Part shown: piece by piece, positions 20,309 through 32,600 of the stretch
Numbering within the stretch: position 1 is the stretch's first letter
How the letters are laid out: each line of letters opens with the position of its first letter
NCBI GenBank assembly: GCA_022747635.1
Contig: JAKTNV010000267.1
Location: 62,001 to 126,000 of the forward strand
Source: Hetaerina americana
Taxonomy: Eukaryota; Arthropoda; Insecta; Odonata; Calopterygidae
Direction: 5' to 3'
Length of the DNA stretch: 64,000 bases
Position numbers and translations under genes: made by a program
The notes under the pieces: model-generated
The model's input: the letters and a program-made list of their open reading frames with translations, nothing else
What the model was told of the DNA's origin: nothing
Database searches by the model: none

Positions 20309-23114
20309 TTTGAGGTGTATAGAAGGCATTTTTTTCATTTTTAGAAATTTTAATTTTTCACATTTTTCCATGAAAAGTGCCAATACCCCCCCCTTTGGTT
20401 TCTAGGTGAAAATCTCACTCGACACAAATCAAACAAAAATGTTTCCATGGTGTGTATTGTTGTTCATTTTCATCAAATAAACAAAAAAAAACCAAGAATA
20501 AATCCTGAAAGACAAGAAATGAGCATAAAAGATGCTTCAGCGCAAGTGTTAACGTTGCACAAAGTGCCCAAATTTCAAAAAATATTGCGAAAAACAACAA
20601 TCTTCATTTTTAGAGTGAATGTTTGAGGTGTATAGAAGGCATTTATTTTATTTTTAGAAATTTTAATTTTTTACATTTTTCCATGAAAAGTGCCAATACC
20701 CCCACTTTGGGTTCTAGGTGAAAATCTCATTCGACACAAATCAAACAAAAATGTTTCCATGGTGTGTATTGTTGTTCATTTTCATCAAATAAACAAAATA
20801 AAAACCAGAATAAATCCTGAAAGACAAGAAATGAGCATAAAAGATGCTCCAGCGCAAGTGTTAACGTTACTAAAAGAGCCCAAGTCTCAAAAAATATTGC
20901 GAAAAACAGCAATCTTCTGTTGTAGAGTGAATGTTTGAGGTGTATAGAAGGCATTTTTTTCATTTTTAGAAATTTTAATTTTTCACATTTTTCCATGAAA
21001 AGTACCAATACCCCCCCCTTTGGTTTCTAGGTGAAAATCTCACTCGACACAAATCAAACGAAAATGTTTCCATGGTGTGTATTGTGTTTCATTTTCATCA
21101 AATAAACAAAATAAAACCCAGAATAAATCCTGAAAGACAAGAAATGAGCATAAAAGATGCTTCAGCGCAAGTGTTAACGTTGCTTAAAGAGCCCAAATTT
21201 CAAAAAATATTGCGAAAAACAACAATCTTCTTTTTTAGAGTGAATGTTTGAGGTGTACGGAAGGCATTTATTTTATTTTTATAAATTTTAATTTTTTACA
21301 TTTTTCAATGAAAAGTGCCAATACCCCCCCCTTTGGGTTCTAGGTGAAAATCTCACTCGACACATATCTACAAAAATGTTTCCAAGCTGTGTACTGTTGT
21401 TCATTTTCATCAAAAAAAATAAATAAAACCCAGAATAAATTCTGAAAGACAAGAAATGAGCATAAAAGATGCTTCAGCTCAAGTGTTAACGTTGCTAAAA
21501 GAGCCCAAATTTCAAAAAATATTGCAAAAAACAACAATCTTCTGTTTTAGAGTGAATGTTTGAGGTGTATAGAAGGCATTTATTTTATTTTTATAAATTT
21601 TAATTTTTTACATTTTTCCATGAAAAGTGCCAATACCCCCCCCTTTGGGTCCTAGGTGAAAATCTCACTCGACAGAAATCAAACAAAAATGTTTCCATGG
21701 TGTGTATTGTTGTTCATTTTCATCAAATAAACAAAATAAAACCAAGAATAAATCCTGAAAAACAAGAAATGAGCATAAAAGATGCTTCAGCGCAAGTGTT
21801 AACGTTACTAAAAGAGCCCAAGTTTCAAAAAATATTGCGAAAAACAGCAATCTTCTGTTGTAGAATGAATGTTTGAGGTGTATAGAAGACATTTTTTTCA
21901 TTTTAAGAAATTTTAATTTTTCATATTTTTCCATGAAAATTTCCAATTTCCCTTTGGTTTCTAGGTGAAAATCTCACACGACACAAATCAAACAAAAATG
22001 TTTCCATGGTGTGTATTGTTGTTCATTTTCATCAAATAAACAAAATAAAACCCAGAATAAATCCTGAAAGACAAGAAATGAGCATAAAAGATGCTTTAGC
22101 GCAAGTGTTAACGTTGCTAAAAGAACCCAAATTTAAAAAAATATTGCGAAAAACAACAATCTTCTGTTGTAGAGTGAATGTTTGAGGTGTATAGAAGGCA
22201 TTTTTTTCATTTTTAGAAATTTTAATTTTTCACATTTTTCCATGAAAAGTGCCAACCCCCCCCTTTGGGTTCTAGGTGAAAATCTCACTCGACACAAATC
22301 AAACAAAAATGTTTCCATGGTGTGTATTGTTGTTCATTTTCATCAAATAAACCAAATAAAAACCAGAATAAATCCTGAAAGACAAGAAATGAGCATAAAA
22401 GATGCTCCAGCGTAAGTGTTAACGTTACTAAAAGAGCCCAAGTCTCAAAAAATATTGCGAAAAACAGCAATCTTCTGTTGTAGAGTGAATGTTTGAGGTG
22501 TATAGAAGGCATTTTTTTCATTTTTAGAAATTTTAATTTTTCACATTTTTCCATGAAAAGTGCCAATACCCCCCCTTTGGTTTCTAGGTGAAAATCTCAC
22601 TCGACACAAATCAAACAAAAATGTTTCCATGGTGTGTATTGTTGTTCATTTTCATCAAATAAACAAAATAAAACCCAGAATAAATCCTGAAAGACAAGAA
22701 ATGAGCATAAAAGATGCTTTAGCGCAAGTGTTAATGTTGCTAAAAGAACCCAAATTTCAAAAAATATTGCGAAAAACAACAATCTTCTGTATTAGAGTGA
22801 ATGTTTGAGGTATATAGAAGGCATTTTTTTCATTTTTAGAAATTTTAATTTTTCACATTTTTCCATGAAAAGTGCCAACCCCCCCCTTTGGGTTCTAGGT
22901 GAAAATCTCACTCGACACAAATCAAACGAAAATGTTTCCATGGTGTGTATTGTTGTTCATTTTCATCAAATAAAAAAAATAAAACCAAGAATAAATCCTG
23001 AAAGACAAGAAATGAGCATAAAAGATGCTCCAGCGCAAGTGTTAACGTTGCTAAAAGAGCCCAAGTCTCAAAAAATATTGCGAAAAACAGCAATCTTCTG
23101 TTGTAGAGTGAATG
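20309..23114 (+). repeat. Higher-order repeat P, copy 2 (pairs with 11565-14378)
   Basis: Shares the markers of 11565-14378. The variant CACAAAGTGCCC in the first B monomer matches 12814 rather than 11565, so the copying history is not a single clean event. The H-C pair at 21559-22180, including the interrupted tract AATTTCCCTTTGG, has no equivalent in copy 1. Confidence 0.65.
22181..23114 (+). repeat. Three-monomer block repeated at 23428-24367
   Basis: Offset is 1247-1252 bp (four monomers). Both blocks run A (with CCAAATAAAAACC and CTCCAGCGTAAGTG), then C (with TTAATGTTGC), then a unit starting with GCCAACCCC and containing AAACGAAAATG. The 5-bp change in offset is explained by the longer C-tract of the 23428 monomer (11 C). 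Confidence 0.7.
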
Positions 23115-23427
23115 TTTGAGGTGTATAGAAGGCATTTTTTTCATTTTTAGAAATTTTAATTTTTCACATTTTTCCATGAAAAGTGCCAATACCCCCCCCT
23201 TTGGTTTCTAGGTGAAAATCTCATTCGACACAAATCAAACAAAAATGTTTCCATGGTGTGTATTGTTGTTCATTTTCATCAAATAAACAAAATAAAACCA
23301 AGAATAAATCCTGAAAGACAAGAAATGAGCATAAAAGATGCTTCAGCGCAAGTGTTAACTTTGCACAAAGAGCCCAAATTTCAAAAAATATTGCGAAAAA
23401 CAACAATCTTCATTTTTAGAGTGAATG

Positions 23428-24367
23428 TTTGAGGTGTATAGAAGGCATTTATTTTATTTTTAGAAATTTTAATTTTTTACATTTTTCCATGAAAAGTGCC
23501 AATACCCCCCCCCCCTTTGGGTTCTAGGTGAAAATCTCACTCGACACAAATCAAACAAAAATGTTTCCATGGTGTGTATTGTTGTTCATTTTCATCAAAT
23601 AAACCAAATAAAAACCAGAATAAATCCTGAAAGACAAGAAATGAGCATAAAAGATGCTCCAGCGTAAGTGTTAACGTTACTAAAAGAGCCCAAGTCTCAA
23701 AAAATATTGCGAAAAACAGCAATCTTCTGTTGTAGAGTGAATGTTTGAGGTGTATAGAAGGCATTTTTTTCATTTTTAGAAATTTTAATTTTTCACATTT
23801 TTCCATGAAAAGTGCCAATACCCCCCCTTTGGTTTCTAGGTGAAAATCTCACTCGACACAAATCAAACAAAAATGTTTCCATGGTGTGTATTGTTGTTCA
23901 TTTTCATCAAATAAACAAAATAAAACCCAGAATAAATCCTGAAAAACAAGAAATGAGCATAAAAGATGCTTTAGCGCAAGTGTTAATGTTGCTAAAAGAA
24001 CCCAAATTTCAAAAAATATTACGAAAAACAACAATCTTCTGTATTAGAGTGAATGTTTGAGGTGTATAGAAGGCATTTTTTTCATTTTTAGAAATTTTAA
24101 TTTTTCACATTTTTCCATGAAAAGTGCCAACCCCCCCCCTTTGGGTTCTAGGTGAAAATCTCACTCGACACAAATCAAACGAAAATGTTTCCATGGTGTG
24201 TATTGTTGTTCATTTTCATCAAATAAAAAAAATAAAACCCAGAATAAATCCTGAAAGACAAGAAATGAGCATAAAAGATGCTTCAGCGCAAGTGTTAACG
24301 TTGCTAAAAGAGCCCAAATTTCAATAAATATTGCGAAAAACAACAATCTTCTGTTTTAGAGTGAATG
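23428..24367 (+). repeat. Three-monomer block, second copy of 22181-23114
   Basis: Carries the same private variants as 22181-23114. Its third monomer ends with CAATAAATATT and CTGTTTTAGAG, while the first copy ends as family A, so the copies part company inside that monomer. Confidence 0.7.
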
Positions 24368-26628
24368 TTTGAGGTGTAAAGAAGGCATTTATTTTATTTT
24401 TAGAAATTTTAATTTTTTACATTTTTCCATGATAAGTGCCAATACCCCCCCTTTGGGTTCTAGGTAAATATCTCACTCGACACAAATCAAACAAATATGT
24501 TTCCATGGTGTGTATTGCTGTACATTTTCATCAAATAAACAAAATAAAACCCAGAATAAATCCTGAAAGACAAGAAATGAGCATAAAAGATGCTTCAGCG
24601 CAAGTGTTAACGTTGCTTAAAGAGCCCAAATTTCAAAAAATATTGCGAAAAACAACAATCTTCTTTTTTAGAGTGAATGTTTGAGGTGTACAGAAGGCAT
24701 TTATTTTATTTTTATAAATTTTAATTTTTTACATTTTTCAATAAAAAGTGCCAATACCCCCCCCTTTGGGTTCTAGGTGAAAATCTCACTCGACACAAAT
24801 GAAACAAAAATGTTTCCATGGTGTGTATTGTTGTTCATTTTCATCAAAAAAACAAAATAAAACCCAGAATAAATCCTGGAAGACAAGAAATGAGCATAAA
24901 AGATGCTTCAGCGCAAGTGTTAACGTTGCTAAAAGAGCCCAAATTTCAAAAAATATTGCGAAAAACAGCAATCTTCTGTTTAAGAGTGAATGTTTGAGGT
25001 GTATAGAAGGCATTTTTTTCATTTTTAGAAATTTTAATTTTTCACATTTTTCCATGAAAAGTGCCAATACCCCCCCTTTGGGTTCTAGGTGAATATCTCA
25101 CTCGACACAAATCAAACAAAAATGTTTCCATGGTGTGTATTGTTGTTCATTTTCATCAAATAAACCAAATAAAAACCAGAATAAATCCTGAAAGACAAGA
25201 AATGAGCATAAAAGATGCTCCAGCGTAAGTGTTAACGTTACTAAAAGAGCCCAAGTCTCAAAAAATATTGCGAAAAACAGCAATCTTCTGTTGTAGAGTG
25301 AATGTTTGAGGTGTATAGAAGGCATTTTTTTCATTTTTAGAAATTTTAATTTTTCACATTTTTCCATGAAAAGTGCCAATACCCCCCCTTTGGTTTCTAG
25401 GTGAAAATCTCACTCGACACAAATCAAACAAAAATGTTTCCATGGTGTGTATTGTTGTTCATTTTCATCAAATAAACAAAATAAAACCCAGAATAAATCC
25501 TGAAAGACAAGAAATGAGCATAAAAGATGCTTCAGCGCAAGTGTTAACGTTGCTAAAAGAGCCCAAATTTCAAAAAATATTGCGAAAAACAACAATCTTC
25601 TGTTTTAGAGTGAATGTTTGAGGTGTAAAGAAGCCATTTTTTTCATTTTTAGAAATTTTAATTTTTCACATTTTTCAATGAAAAGTGCCAACCCCCCCTT
25701 TGGGTTCTAGGTGAAAATCTCACTCGACACAAATCAAACAAAAATGTTTCCATGGTGTCTATTGTTGTTCATTTTCATCAAAAAAACAAAATAAAACCCA
25801 GAATAAATCCTGGAAGACAAGAAATGAGCATAAAAGATGCTTCAGCGCAAGTGTTAACGTTGCTAAAAGAGCCCAAATTTCAAAAAATATTGCGAAAAAC
25901 AGCAATCTTCTGTTTAAGAGTGAATGTTTGAGGTGTATAGAAGGCATTTATTTTATTTTTAGAAATTTAAATTTTTTACATTTTTCCATGAAAAGTGCCA
26001 ATACCCCCCCCTTTGGGTTCTAGGTGAAAATCTCACTCGACACATATCTACAAAAATGTTTCCAAGCTGTGTACTGTTGTTCATTTTCATCAAAAAAAAT
26101 AAATAAAACCCAGAATAAATTCTGAAAGACAAGAAATGTGCATAAAAGATGCTTCAGCGCAAGTGTTAACGTTGCTAAAAGAGCCCAAATTTCAATATAT
26201 ATTGCGAAAAACAACAATCTTCTGTTTAAGAGTGAATGTTTGAGGTGTATAGAAGGCATTTATTTTATTTTTAGAAATTTAAATTTTTTACATTTTTCCA
26301 TGAAAAGTGCCAATACCCCCCCCTTTGGGTTCTAGGTGAAAATCTCACTCGACACAAATCAAACGAAAATGTTTCCATGGTGTGTATTGTTGTTCATTTT
26401 CATCAAATAAAAAAAATAAAACCAAGAATAAATCCTGAAAGACAAGAAATGAGCATAAAAGATGCTCCAGCGCAAGTGTTAACGCTACTAAAAGAGCCCA
26501 AGTCTCAAAAAATATTGCGAAAAACAGCAATCTTCTGTTGTAGAGTGAATGTTTGAGGTGTATAGAAGGCATTTTTTTCATTTTTAGAAATTTTAATTTT
26601 TCACATTTTTCCATGAAAAGTGCCAATA

Positions 26629-26640
26629 CCCCCCCCCCCC
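26629..26640 (+). repeat. Expanded C homopolymer (12 C)
   Basis: Twelve consecutive C between AATA and TTTGGTTTC in the monomer starting at 26552, which is 317 bp long. Confidence 0.85.
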
Positions 26641-29600
26641 TTTGGTTTCTAGGTGAAAATCTCACTCGACACAAATCAAACAAAAATGTTTCCATGGTGT
26701 GTATTGTTGTTCATTTTCATCAAATAAACAAAATAAAACCAAGAATAAATCCTGAAAGACAAGAAATGAGCATAAAAGATGCTTCAGCGCAAGTGTTAAC
26801 GTTGCACAAAGAGCCCAAATTTCAAAAAATATTGCGAAAAACAACAATCTTCATTTTTAGAGTGAATGTTTGAGGTGTATAGAAGGCATTTATTTTATTT
26901 TTAGAAATTTTAATTTTTTACATTTTTCCATTAAAAGTGCCAATACCCCCCCCCCTTTGGGTTCTAGGTGAAAATCTCACTCGACACAAATCAAACAAAA
27001 ATGTTTCCATGGTGTGTATTGTTGTTCATTTTCATCAAAAAAACCAAATAAAAACCATAATAAATCCTGAAAGACAAGAAATGAGCATAAAAGATGCTTT
27101 AGCGCAAGTGTTAATGTTGCTAAAAGAACCCAAATTTCAAAAAATATTACGAAAAACAACAATCTTCTGTATTAGAGTGAATGTTTGAGGTGTATAGAAG
27201 GCATTTTTTTCATTTTTAGAAATTTTAATTTTTCACATTTTTCCATGAAAAGTGCCGACCCCCCCCTTTGGGTTCTAGGTGAAAATCTCACTCGACACAA
27301 ATCAAACGAAAATGTTTCCATGGTGTGTATTGTTGTTCATTTTCATCAAATAAAAAAAATAAAACCCAGAATAAATCCTGAAAGACAAGAAATGAGCATA
27401 AAAGATGCTTCAGCGCAAGTGTTAACGTTGCTAAAAGAGCCCAAATTTCAATAAATATTGCGAAAAACAACAATCTTCTGTTTTAGAGTGAATGTTTGAG
27501 GTGTAAAGAAGGCATTTATTTTATTTTTAGAAATTTTAATTTTTTACATTTTTCCATGATAAGTGCCAATACCCCCCCTTTGGGTTCTAGGTAAATATCT
27601 CACTCGACACAAATCAAACAAAAATGTTTCCATGGTGTGTATTGCTGTTCATTTTCATCAAATAAACAAAATAAAACCCAGAATAAATCCTGAAAGACAA
27701 GAAATGAGCATAAAAGATGCTTCAGCGAAAGTGTTAACGTTGCTTAAAGAGCCCAAATTTCAAAAAATATTGCGAAAAACAACAATCTTCTTTTTTAGAG
27801 TGAATGTTTGAGGTGTACAGAAGGCATTTATTTTATTTTTATAAATTTTAATTTTTTACATTTTTCAATGAAAAGTGCCAATACCCCCCCCTTTGGGTTC
27901 TAGGTGAAATTCTCACTCGACACAAATGAAACAAAAATGTTTCCATGGTGTGTATTGTTGTTCATTTTCATCAAAAAAACAAAATAAAACCCAGAATAAA
28001 TCCTGAAAGACAAGAAATGAGCATAAAAGATGCTTCAGCGCAAGTGTTAACGTTACTAAAAGAGCCCAAATTTCAAAAAATATTGCGAAAAACAGCAATC
28101 TTCTGTTGTAGAATGAATGTTTGAGGTGTATAGAAGGCATTTTTTTCATTTTTAGAAATTTTAATTTTTCATATTTTTCCATGAAAAGTTCCAATACCCC
28201 CCCCCTTTGGTTTCTAGGTGAAAATCTCACACGACACAAATCAAAGAAAAATGTTTCCATGGCGTGTATTGTTGTTCATTTTCATCAAATAAACAAAATA
28301 AAACCCAGAATAAATCCTGAAAGACAAGAAATGAGCATAAAAGATGCTTTAGCGCAAGTGTTAACGCTAAAAGAACCCAAATTTCAAAAAATATTGCAAA
28401 AAACAACAATCTTCTGTATTAGAGTGAATGTTTGAGGTGTAAAGAAGCCATTTTTTTCATTTTTAGAAATTTTAATTTTTCACATTTTTCAATGAAAAGT
28501 GCCAACCCCCCCCTTTGGGTTCTAGGTGAAAATCTCACTCGACACAAATCAAACAAAAATGTTTCCATGGTGTCTATTGTTGTTCATTTTCATCAAATAA
28601 AAAAAATAAAACCCAGAATAAATCCTGAAAGACAAGAAATGAGCATAAAAGATGCTTCAGCGCAAGTGTTAACGTTGCTTAAAGAGCCCAAATTTCAAAA
28701 AATATTGCGAAAAACAACAATCTTCTTTTTTAGAGTGAATGTTTAAGGTGTACAGAAGGCATTTATTTTATTTTTATAAATTTTAATTTTTTACATTTTT
28801 CAATGAAAAGTGCCAATACCCCCCTCTTTGGGTTCTAGGTGAAAATCTCACTCGACACAAATGAAACAAAAATGTTTCCATGGTGTGTATTGTTGTTCAT
28901 TTTCATCAAAAAAACAAAATAAAACCCAGAATAAATCCTGGAAGACAAGAAATGAGCATAAAAGATGCTTCAGCGCAAGTGTTAACGTTGCTAAAAGAGC
29001 CCAAATTTCAAAAAATATTGCGAAAAACAGCAATCTTCTGTTTAAGAGTGAATGTTTGAGGTGTATAGAAGGCATTTTTTTCATTTTTAGAAATTTTAAT
29101 TTTTCACATTTTTCCATGAAAAGTGCCAATACCCCCCCTTTGGGTTCTAGGTGAATATCTCACTCGACACAAATCAAACAAAAATGTTTCCATGGTGTGT
29201 ATTGTTGTTCATTTTCATCAAATAAACAAAATAAAACCCAGAATAAATCCTGAAAGACAAGAAATGAGCATAAAAGATGCTTCAGCGCAAGTGTTAACGT
29301 TACTAAAAGAGCCCAAGTTTCAAAAAATATTGCGAAAAACAGCAACCTTCTGTTGTAGAATGAATGTTTGAGGTGTATAGAAGGCATTTTTTTCATTTTT
29401 AGAAATTTTAATTTTTCACATTTTTCCATGAAAAGTGCCAATACCCCCCCCCTTTGGTTTCTAGGTGAAAATCTCACACGACACAAATCAAACAAAAATG
29501 TTTCCATGGTGTGTATTGTTGTTCATTTTCATCAAATAAACAAAATAAAACCCAGAATAAATCCTGAAAGACATGAAATGAGCATAAAAGATGCTTTAGC

Positions 29601-32600
29601 GCAAGTGTTAACGCTAAAAGAACCCAAATTTCAAAAAATATTGCGAAAAACAACAATCTTCTGTATTAGAGTGAATGTTTGAGGTGTATAGAAGCCATTT
29701 TTTTCATTTTTAGAAATTTTAATTTTTCACATTTTTCCATGAAAAGTGCCAACCCCCCCCTTTGGGTTCTAGGTGAAAATCTCACTCGACACAAATCAAA
29801 CAAAAATGTTTCCATGGTGTGTATTGTTGTTCATTTTCATCAAATAAAAAAAATAAAACCCAGAATAAATCCTGAAAGACAAGAAATGAGCATAAAAGAT
29901 GCTTTAGCGCAAGTGTTAACGTTGCTAACAGAGACCAAATTTCAAAAAATATTGCGATTAACAACAATCTTCGGTATAAGAGTGAATGTTTGAGGCGTAT
30001 AGAAGGCATTTTTTTCATTTTTAGAAATTTTAATTATTCTCATTTTTCCATGAAAAGTGCCAATACTCCCCCTTTGGGTTCAAGGTGAAAATCTCACTCG
30101 ACACATATCTACAAAAATGTTTCCAAGCTGTGTACTGTTGTTCATTTTCATCAAAAAAAATAAATAAAACCCAGAATAAATCCTGAAAGACAAGAAATGA
30201 GCATAAGAGATGCTTCAGCGCAAGTGTTAACGTTGCTAAAAGAGCCCAAATTTCAATATATATTGCGAAAAACAACAATCTTCTGTTTAAGAGTGAATGT
30301 TTGAGGTGTATAGAAGGCATTTATTTTATTTTTAGAAATTTTAATTTTTTTACATTTTTCCATGAAAAGTGCCAATACCCCCCCCTTTGGGTTCTAGGTG
30401 AAAATCTCACTCGACACAAATCAAACAAAAATGTTTCCATGGTGTGTATTGTTGTTCATTTTCATCAAATAAACAAAATAAAACCAAGAATAAATCCTGA
30501 AAGAGAAGAAATGAGCATAAAAGATGCTCCAGCGCAAGTGTTAACGTTGCTAAAAGAGCCCAAGTCTCAAAAAATATTGCGAAAAACAGCAATCTTCTGT
30601 TGTAGAGTGAATGTTTGAGGTGTATAGAAGGCATTTTTTTCATTTTTAGAAATTTTAATTTTTCACATTTTTCCATGAAAAGTGCCAATACCCCCCCCTT
30701 TGGTTTCTAGGTGAAAATCTCACTCGACACAAATCAAACAAAAATGTTTCCATGGTGTGTATTGTTGTTCATTTTCATCAAATAAACAAAATAAAACCAA
30801 GAATAAATCCTGAAAGACAAGAAATGAGCATAAAAGATGCTTCAGCGCAAGTGTTAACGTTGCACAAAGAGCCCAAATTTCAAAAAATATTGCGAAAAAC
30901 AACAATCTTCATTTTTAGAGTGAATGTTTGAGGTGTATAGAAGGCATTTATTTAATTTTTAGAAATTTTAATTTTTTACATTTTTCCATGAAAAGTGCCA
31001 ATACCCCCCCCGTTTGGGTTCTAGGTGAAAATCTCACTCGACACAAATGAAACAAAAATGTTTCCATGGTGTGTATTGTTGTTCATTTTCATCAAATAAA
31101 CAAAATAAAAACCAGAATAAATCCTGAAAGACAAGAAATGAGCATAAAAGATGCTCCAGCGCAGGTGTTAACGTTACTAAAAGAGCCCAAGTCTCAAAAA
31201 ATATTGCGAAAAACAGCAATCTTCTGTTGTAGAGTGAATGTTTGAGGTGTATAGAAGGCATTTTTTTCATTTTTGGAAATTTTAATTTTTCACATTTTTC
31301 CATGAAAAGTGCCAATACCCCCCCCTTTGGTTTCTAGGTGAAAATCTCACTCGACACAAATCAAACAAAAATGTTTCCATGGTGTGTATTGTTGTTCATT
31401 TTCATCAAATAAACAAAATAAAACCCAGAATAAATCCTGAAAGACAAGAAATGAGCATAAAAGATGCTTTAGCGAAAGTGTTAACGTTGCTAAAAGAAAC
31501 CAAATTTCAAAAAATATTGCGAAAAACAACAATCTTCTGTATTAGAGTGAATGTTTGAGGTGTATAGAAGGCATTTTTTTCATTTTTAGAAATTTTAATT
31601 TTTCACATTTTTCCATGAAAAGTGCCAACCCCCCCCTTTGAGTTCTAGGTGAAAATCTCACTCGACACAAATCAAACGAAAATGTTTCCATGGTGTGTAT
31701 TGTTGTTCATTTTCATCAAATAAAAAAAATAAAACCCAGAATAAATCCTGAAAGACAAGAAATGAGCATAAAAGATGCTTCAGCGCAAGTGTTAACGTTG
31801 CTTAAAGAGCCCAAATTTCAATAAATATTGCGAAAAACAACAATCTTCTGTTTTAGAGTGAATGTTTGAGGTGTAAAGAAGGCATTTATTTTATTTTTAG
31901 ACATTTTAATTTTTTACATTTTTCAATGATAAGTGCCAATACCCCCCTTTGGGTTCTAGGTGATTATCTCACTCGACACAAATCAAACAAAAATGTTTCC
32001 ATGGTGTGTATTGCTGTTCATTTTCATCAAATAAACAAAATAAAACCCAGAATAAATCCTGAAAGACAAGAAATGAGCATAAAAGATGCTTCAGCGCAAG
32101 TGTTAACGTTGCTTAAAGAGCCCATATTTCAAAAAATATTGCGAAAAACAACAATCTTCTTTTTTAGAGTGAATGTTTGAGGTGTACAGAAGGCATTTAT
32201 TTTATTTTTATAAATTTTAATTTTTTTTATTTTTCAATGAAAAGTGCCAATACCCCCCCCTTTGGGTTCTAGGTGAATATCTCACTCGACAAAAATGAAA
32301 CAAAAATGTTTCCATGGTGTGTATTGTTGTTCATTTTCATCAAAAAACAAAATAAAACCCAGAATAAATCCTGAAAGACAAGAAATGAGCATAAAAGATG
32401 CTTCAGCGCAAGCGTTAACGTTACTAAAAGAGCCCAAATTTCAAAAAATATTGCGAAAAACAGCAATCTTCTGTTTAAGAGTGAATGTTTGAGGTGTATA
32501 GAAGGCATTTTTTTCATTTTTAGAAATTTTAATTTTTCACATTTTTCCATGAAAAGTGCCAATACCCCCCATTTGGGTTCTAGGTGAAAATCTCACTCGA

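Larger units (their letters stand above)
20309..31864 (+). repeat. Array segment 4: 37 monomers
   Basis: Family order: B A F E H C A C A B A C x F G A x G E A B C x F H C F G H C D E A B A C x. It contains two related A-C-x blocks (22181-23114 and 23428-24367, offset about 1250 bp). It also has a block of x-F units repeated at 24056 and 27184 (offset 3128 bp) and a clear C-D-E-A-B run at 29367-30926. The variant CCTGGAAGAC marks related monomers near 24870, 25810 and 28940. Confidence 0.7.
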
